Assembly: GCA_022376515.1 (NCBI GenBank)
Contig: WTXI01000014.1
Span: 248,001 to 312,000, forward strand
From: Lactifluus volemus
Lineage: Eukaryota > Basidiomycota > Agaricomycetes > Russulales > Russulaceae
Direction: 5' to 3'
Length of the DNA stretch: 64,000 bases
A program made the translations under genes and the position numbers. The notes beneath the pieces were generated by a model. It saw nothing but the letters and a program-made list of their open reading frames with translations, was not told the origin of the DNA and did not search any database. Of this stretch, positions 57,393 through 64,000 are shown piece after piece; positions within the stretch are counted from its first letter, which is position 1; each line of letters starts with the position of its first letter.

Positions 57393-60300
57393 TAAAAAGG
57401 AAAAGGGATGTGCTTTTGTTAGATACCCCACGCCACGCCACGTTCGGTTTACTCCAGCCCCCCAGCTCCTCCTTTGTATACTTAATTATCACGATTCGTT
57501 ATTGACGACTAGCTTATGTGTTTTTCTTGTCCACCAGATTCAGAATCACTTGGAGTCTTGAATGCTCTCGTCCTTGGCGCCAAGACTGAACAAATAGATT
57601 AAGAAACCTGAGAACTATTATACCCTTGCGCCAGCGAGATGGATGTTTCGGCCGAGGTAAAACCGTTGCAGATCAGATCACTCATTTAGTATAGTACATC
57701 TACTGCTTCATATGGAGCTCTTGTACCCTTTTTAGCTTACCTTTAGCTACTTACAGCCTTCTCTCAAAACCTCTCGCCGAAAGGTGCATACACACACACA
57801 CATAAATATCCGGTTACCCCCCTCTCGGGGACACATAAAACCTGTACCCTCTGTACATCAAAGTGATAAGCTATGCCTCAGTGTGTACTCCTTTTTTTGG
57901 TACCCTCCCTTTTCACCACTTTGCCTCTGTCTAGTGTTGCCGCGGCTTGTGAGCCACTAGGCCAAAACTGGCTGAAATCAGGTGGCCTTGCTATGAACTT
58001 TGGCTGTGGTCCTGTGGAAGGCAGGTGCCACCTGCACCTGTACTACAACCATACCATTCTAGAATCTAGATGACCCCTGGCAATGCTTTTTCCACAATGA
58101 GTAAATCCGATGCTGGCTACTGTGTCCCTATAAATCAGATGAGAAAACTCTTCTATTTATAGGGACATGGCTTTTAGTATTGGATCACTTGTCATGGAAA
58201 AAATGTTGCCAATGCAAGACTCAGATGCAATTACACACACTCCACCGTTGGCCACAGATTCATGGATTGAGATGCGATTATTGAGTGAGACGAAAAGTGT
58301 GTTAGAGTATCCTTCGGGTTCGACTGCTCGAAGAGGCATTCGTGGCCCGGGGCCACTCACAACTTGAACACGGGAACGCCGCAAATCATGTAAACCATGT
58401 CTATGCCATCTACCACAATCCTTCCAGTAGCAGGGTCGACCAATACAACGACTTCACATCCTTAAGAACACGAACAGCTGGGCGTGACCACTCACGGATT
58501 TCCTGCCGCCCTTGACGAGCATCGGACTACGACTGCGACGTCGAGGAGAATGACTACGGATATTACGTTGACACGAGAACTTCCAACCCTCCGAGTCTGG
58601 GCAGTGCTCAGGCTGAGCAGCGGCATCGTGCTGCATTCGCTTCTCGACCCTCGTTGTTATCTGGTCACGGTCTACCACTACATCCCTTATGTCTCATTGT
58701 TTCCATACCTCACGGGCCATGGTTATTTCTTTCGCATCGCCGATCTCTTTGTTCCGCTTCGCTTTGGACTGATTGCAGTGGCGCGACGAAAACCTCGATA
58801 TTTTCCCTTCCTCCGAGTAACTCTCCCATTTGAGAGAGAACAGTGCGACGAAACTCGTGACGACATACTGAGGGCGCATGAGTCCTTGTCTATTTTGTTC
58901 CTGCTCACAACTTCTCGGCTCTGCATCATCGTCTTAGCAAAGTTCCTTGCACCGCCATACTTTCGGGAGCGTCCTAGTAGTGGTATGCACTCCAACTTGC
59001 CGTCCTACTTCCCATTTCCGCTACTTACACTGTCACCCGCAGGACGCATACCACACAGTTCATGGAATTACACACCCGCGACTATATCGTGAGTTTATCT
59101 ATTTCGTTTCAGTCATCTCCGGCTATGCTCCTCATGCTTGATGGCTTCTAGTCTATGCCATAAAGAAGTGACCGCTTGCCTCAATTTCCTCTTCTAAGCT
59201 CCCTGCGTGAAACTTTCAGCTAGAAATGCCACCACCTCCAAGTGGTAGGTGGGCCGCCCAGCATTGTTATCACGCATGTGATACAAAATTAAACCCCGAC
59301 GTGAGATTCTACGCTTACGCGCACGTAAACTAGACCTGTAAGCGTACGATGTGTATGACCTTGCATAGTTGTCTCGTGATATCTTGTGTCATTCGAATGG
59401 ACATCAAGGTATCACGAGACGATGGTGAGCGAATTTTAGGCACCTTGAAGGTTAACTTTAACCTAACCTTCTCGGTCTGTGGTGAAAATTCTACAGAAAA
59501 CGAGAATAAAGCAGAAAATTCCGAGTCGTAATATTGCCAGGAGACATCAACAGACATCTGGACCACGGTCTGACAGTGCCCGCGATCGTGACAAATTTTT
59601 TTGGCTTGCCGCAACTGCCGCACTTACCGCTTCCCTCAGGCTGATCATTTTGACCAGGCCTTGACTTTCAAAAGTCTGAATGAGAGATGCGATGCGACCT
59701 CGTGTCACTTTGGCTAAGTCCAGCAGAGTCTGCCAATGAGCGCAGAAAATGAGTACCAGTGTTGCGCTACCTCATGCAGTGGATAATCGATAATCCCTCG
59801 CCGTCTTTCCCCAAGTATGGTACAACTGATGCACAGCGATCAATGTCTGGCATCTACTAGTATGAGAATTCAGGATGATAAAAGGTAATCAGACCCTTTT
59901 GCCCTCTTATCCTGCTTTTCCTCATCCCATCGCCTCGTACAACCCTAGACCATCGTTGTGCACCGAGTTGAGCACTCTGTTCCGCTTCGTGCTCACGTCC
60001 ACAAAATGTTTTATCGTCGTTAGCTCTCTCTTCAAGTTGTCCAAGTCCTCACATGTGCATAAAAACTGCTGCAGTGGAGATCAAATTCCAGACCCTCTGC
60101 TTCAAGCTCCAGGGATTCCAGCTTTCTCTGCCAATACCCTTCCCAGTTTCGGAGGTATGCCACAGGCAGTATACTACGCAAGTACAATTAATCCATTTTG
60201 GCTTTCAGAGGGTTACGGGGATCACAAGGGCGCGCATATGAAGTCACTGAAGTGGCCACGGCACACTCAAGATCACCGCTAACAGACGTATGATATCTCG

Positions 60301-61494
60301 GATCAAACTCGGCCCTGGCGGCACACACATTATCATGGAACCCCGACCAACGCTCGCTTATGGAGCTCAAATCCCGCAAAGCTCGCTTACGTCGCCTGAG
60401 TCTCATGCGGCTCGCTTACAGAGCTCGAGCCGACTCCACCATCCGCTAAAAAACAAACTTGAGCACCCCCGAACTGAACATCCTTCGCTCACGCGGGATA
60501 TATTCAATCTCATCGCCTATATAGGTCCGAGATGTAGCTGAAAATTTGCATTGGGACGTTTCGTCGGAATTATTTCCATACGTAATTGTTCCTCAGGAAC
60601 ACCCAAGCGACCCGCTCCAATCACTGCATAAAAATCGAAGTCAGGGGATTTTCCCTTAGATGGATGCGACACTGCACTGGCAAGTGAGGCGCAAGATATC
60701 AACGTATCATCGGTCGACAACCTCTCTCTTCTAGCCTACGCATATCTCTGCCTATGTATTTGCCAAGCCAGATCATCAGGGTGGCAGGCAGTGTGGTGCG
60801 GATTCTCCGCTCATGTCCGCGGTTGTGGAGAATCTGTTCTTCCAGGCGTCGTCTATTTTGAAACCTTGTCAGAGAACAGTACGAAAGAGACGAAACTAGA
60901 AAAAAATTTCACCGGCTTCCTCCTCAACTTCATGTGAATTGAGATAAGCCTTCAACAGCTGCGGACAGGTCACGGTAGATAGCCGAGTCGAAAAATTAAT
61001 CTTGGCCCAGCAGCCTAGCCCTAGCGCTGTGATAAGCGCGAACCTAGTTAGCGTCCCTGTGATGTTTCTGATGGTATGCCAATGCCGGTTGAAACCAGAC
61101 TATGCTACATCCCTTGGAAAAGACGAAAAGCGATGATACCACGGAACCCGGGAATTGGTTGAAGAGAAAATAGTTTTTGCGGCCTTTTTATTTATTAATA
61201 AATAAATGGCAGTGGGACCGACGACCGGCACGCACGCAAGTGCAGAAGTCCTTGCGGACAAATCAGCATAGCCATCAGACTGCGATCCCATCCTACATTT
61301 TCAGTGCTGTACTGCATACATTCAAGGTGGCGCTGCGGAGTTTGGGTATTATCTTGGCCTAAGGCCTAAGGTTAGGGGCCGATTCGTATGCTCCACAGCC
61401 TCGTGCAACTGAGCATATAAGGACCTCGACACTCAACGACGGTGCCACAACTCACCCTCCTCAGTCATATTTCTATTTCTCTACACACCGAATC
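57393..61494. other. Four-kb gene-poor region
   Basis: No gene I can support. A CA-type repeat (about 57787-57802) and AT-rich DNA lie at the left. On the - strand, 58157-58680 has patches that read like exons (EVVVLVDPATGRIVVDGIDM; TLFVSLNNRISIHES), perhaps a relic or an F-box-like gene, but start, stop and splicing do not resolve. From 59100 to 61400 I see only short frames. A TATA-like ATATAAGG near 61416 belongs to the next gene. Confidence 0.35.
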
Positions 61495-61779
61495 ATGTCG
61501 ACCGCCAATGTTGCGTACCCCCCTACCGCCCATGTCACCACGATGATTCGGCGCAAAAACCAGTTATCACAAATGTTCAACCACGCGCTGGAGCCGAGAT
61601 GACTCTTGGTTCTGACAATAATGGGGCTCGAAGCGGAAAGGCCGATCGTCTACGGGGAGGTTGTGTCCCGTGTCCGGTATGTCCCGTTATATTTCATGTC
61701 TTTCTACGTCCCCGCTGACCTATGCCTTCAGGATGGAAGTGTTTGTTGGATCATTCCCATACCGTGTTGCTGCTGCTAA
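61495..61779 (+). CDS. Tiny protein with C-terminal cysteine tail
   Basis: Two exons: 61495-61676 and 61732-61779, giving about 77 residues. It starts MSTANVAYPPTAHVTT and has a middle with PVITNVQPRAGAEMTLGS. The end is GGCVPCP joined to DGSVCWIIPIPCCCC. The frame shifts by one missing base between about 61530 and 61560; the ATG lies about 75 bases after an ATATAAGG box and the intron (55 nt) has good signals. The tail of four cysteines suggests palmitoylation and membrane attachment. I recall similar small proteins in Agaricomycetes, without known function. Confidence 0.55.
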
Positions 61780-62097
61780 GGGTTGTCACACGATAATTTG
61801 GGTAGCACCTATCACGGTCGCAATGATCATGTTATAATTCAGCGGACTTAACCCGTACTGTAGCTACGGAGACCTCAACGATGTATGTACTGTATGTATA
61901 GCTCGGCCAAGCACACGTGACGGACGCGTCTGCATTATTTTGACTTTGTTTGTCTCTCTCTCGTGCACTTGGAGGCGGAGGGATGGAATGCTTGTCAAGT
62001 GTGTGCAGTATTGGACTCCAACGTCCACATTCAACATCCACGTTGAGAACAACTACACAACACACGCCAATACGGCATTCACGCTCGTTTATCTATC

Positions 62098-63743
62098 ATG
62101 TCTATCTTCAGTCGCGCTTCCTTCATAATTATCGCTATTTCTGCTCCCGTGCTAGCAGCCATCGGCAACCCTAGTAACTACTACCCTCCCTATCAACCGC
62201 CCAATATTCCAGGAAAGCAGATCATCCCGCCAGGCTACGGCGATATCTTGGCGGGTGGTAAACTGAATGTGCTTCAGATCAAGCACCCTGAAGCGACCAA
62301 CCAACCCCAAGCGACGCCGGCTTACACACCGCCCACGGATTCACCCGCGGCCTACGATCAACCCACCTATGACTCACCAGATGTCCCCCTCCACCAGCTG
62401 AGAATCCTCCTACTGTCAGTGAGGATCAGGCGCACAATCCGCTCAAGGTCGGCACTGTGGTAAACAAGTTGCCCGTCGGAACTACAGCCCCTGGCCAGAA
62501 ATCTAGCAACCCACCGGCCGAAGATATCCCTGCATATGTACCTAAGTACACCCCCACATACGATGAACCAGCCGTTCCGAAATGGGGCTACTATGGAAAG
62601 CCTTCGCCGCTGCCACACAATATGGATCGTCGCAATGCACCACGAGTTGCTCGTACGAAAGTTGGCAAGAACGTGAAGCCCATTCCTCTCAAAGGAAGAC
62701 ACACCCATCGCCGCTTTCCATTCTTGAAGAGACAGCAGGACGCTATTGTTCCAGTTACTGTGAACATGATACCGGGTGCAACGCATGCGTCGACTACTAG
62801 CAGCGTACTGACCACTAGCAGTGCGTTGGCCACTACGACCGCCAGTGCACTGGCAACCAGCCTGTCACCCGGCAACAGAGTTTCCACTTCCAATAGCGGA
62901 GTGAGCCATCCGGGGACCACGACGCCAAGCTTAGGGACGTCAACCATACCAACGCCGTCCTATTGGGAGGGACAGCATCAGGCAAGCCTCGACGCCGGCG
63001 GGTCGGCACCTCACAGGAGCAAGGCCGCAGTCGTCGTTTCCGTCATCAGCATCATTGTTGGCTTGATTGTACTCGTCCTTATCGTCAGGCTCACCAGCAA
63101 TGCGCTGCGCAAACGCAAATACCCAGCAGGACTCGGAAAGTATGACGAGCATAGTAGCAAGGAAGGGTTGATCACAGATACGTCCGAAAAAGTTCATTTC
63201 GAGACACACGACGTCATTGTTACCCGTCCGGACGGCTCTGAGATATCACCGCTTGATCACAGTCGTGGTGATTCACCATCCCCGCCACTATTTGTCCCTC
63301 GCGCAATGGGTTCTAGTTTGCCACCTACCCCGATGCCAACATTTGCGCCACCTCCTGTACCCGCAATTCCGTTAGCGATGCCATATGTGAAGCTCCTATC
63401 TCCGACAGCCGACCTCGCAAACCAGAATCTCGTGCCAAACAGGGCTTCTGCCGCATCCGAGACGATGTCAATGTCTACGAGTACAACAGACGTCTCTGTG
63501 AGAAGATCGGCTTCAGACGGGTCGGCCATGGGAAGACAGTTATCTCACCGTCGCATGCGTAGCGCGCCTGGATCTGTTGTATGGAGCGCGCGTAGTAGTC
63601 GGGCAACGGGCAAATTTACGTCAGGAATAAGTGACGAGGAGGGTTATTGGGATTCAGTGGATGTGTGCGGATCGGAGAGCGTCAGCCGTATGGCTTGCAG
63701 GTCGTCAAGGGGGAGGAGTGTAGCGATGAGCATGATGTGGTAG
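62098..63743 (+). CDS. Single-pass cell-surface protein, unknown function
   Basis: Intronless. Signal peptide (MSIFSRASFIIIAISAPVLA), then a Pro/Tyr-rich extracellular part (NYYPPYQPPNIPG), a basic KGRHTHRRFPFLKRQQ segment, and a Thr/Ser-rich stretch likely O-mannosylated. One transmembrane span follows (SVISIIVGLIVLVLIV, about 63036-63085), then a cytoplasmic tail with LRKRKYPA, Pro-rich motifs and many Ser. The frame breaks once at a run of five C (62385-62389); six C would join the two parts smoothly. The build resembles fungal wall-sensor proteins but without a recognised sensor domain. Confidence 0.65.
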
Positions 63744-63846
63744 GGACTTTGTAGACTAGTAGTAAGTTAGTTCTTGTGGACGCGGCCACGTGATGTTGGA
63801 AACATAAGACGCGGTTTAGAAACGAGGCTGGTTCAAATCTCACAAT

Positions 63847-64000
63847 ATGGCCTACCCAAAAACACCTACTCGTCACCGTTCCCGCTCAGATGTTGCAAAG
63901 ACACCAATCACCCCGTCTCTCGTCTACGCTCTTAACAATATCTCCATTTCGTCCCCTTCCACTAAAACAGGCGGAAACAAAGCCTCGAAATATTCCCTCG
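63847..64000 (+). CDS. Start of a gene, cut by the window end
   Basis: An open frame from ATG 63847 to the end of the window. It begins MAYPKTPTRHRSRSDVAKTP and goes on with ITPSLVYALNNISISSPS. Repeated TP sites and a basic N-terminus suggest a cell-cycle or nuclear protein, but too little is present to assign it. Confidence 0.5.
   Translation, partial: MAYPKTPTRHRSRSDVAKTPITPSLVYALNNISISSPSTKTGGNKASKYSL

Noticed and set aside
58484..59092. + strand frame of 202 codons
   Set aside because: No recognised domain, and opposite-strand patches look equally protein-like; unresolved.

Overview
The window is nuclear DNA of a filamentous basidiomycete, most likely an Agaricomycete. The evidence is dense short GT-AG introns (about 48-60 nt), a Plavaka-type DNA transposon, Ty3 chromovirus retrotransposons, a CMT1/CAP59-type mannosyltransferase and an alpha-1,3-glucan synthase. 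I cannot name the species. I saw no tRNA, rRNA or CRISPR array. All exon coordinates are my own reading of splice signals.

Left part, 0-25 kb, accessory and repeat-rich. A Plavaka transposase (151-3338) is followed by a ten-exon gene of an Agaricomycete family of unknown function (5175-8322). Next is an AT-rich tandem array of a ~75-bp unit (about 8340-12060). The array is interrupted by a 1.43-kb insert carrying one intronless ORF for a basic C2H2 zinc-finger protein. The array then abuts a 5'-truncated chromovirus (12111-~16918, + strand). A second chromovirus on the - strand (17040-24703) has two 604-bp LTRs differing at one base, a 5-bp target duplication and a primer-binding site complementary to its own LTR, as in self-priming Tf1-type elements. 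Both elements end Pol with a related Cys/His-rich segment after the chromodomain.

Middle and right part, 25-64 kb, mostly ordinary genes. In order: a multi-span membrane protein, a GPI-type CFEM protein, ribosomal protein L31, a head-to-head pair (SGNH-hydrolase-like capsule-associated protein and CMT1/CAP59 mannosyltransferase), NOP53, COP9 signalosome subunit 1, a WW protein, a nuclear-looking hypothetical protein, alpha-1,3-glucan synthase (7.8 kb), a universal stress protein, a large FHA protein with Ki-67-like repeats, a tiny protein with a Cys tail, a single-pass surface protein and the start of one more gene. The SGNH, mannosyltransferase and glucan synthase genes could all serve wall or capsule polysaccharide; NOP53 and L31 serve 60S ribosome biogenesis; CSN1 and the FHA protein are nuclear.

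Many reading frames, including the conserved CSN1, break at points explained by one missing base, often in a homopolymer run, and I found no case needing an extra base. This looks like a systematic under-call in the assembly, so 'broken' genes here should be judged cautiously.
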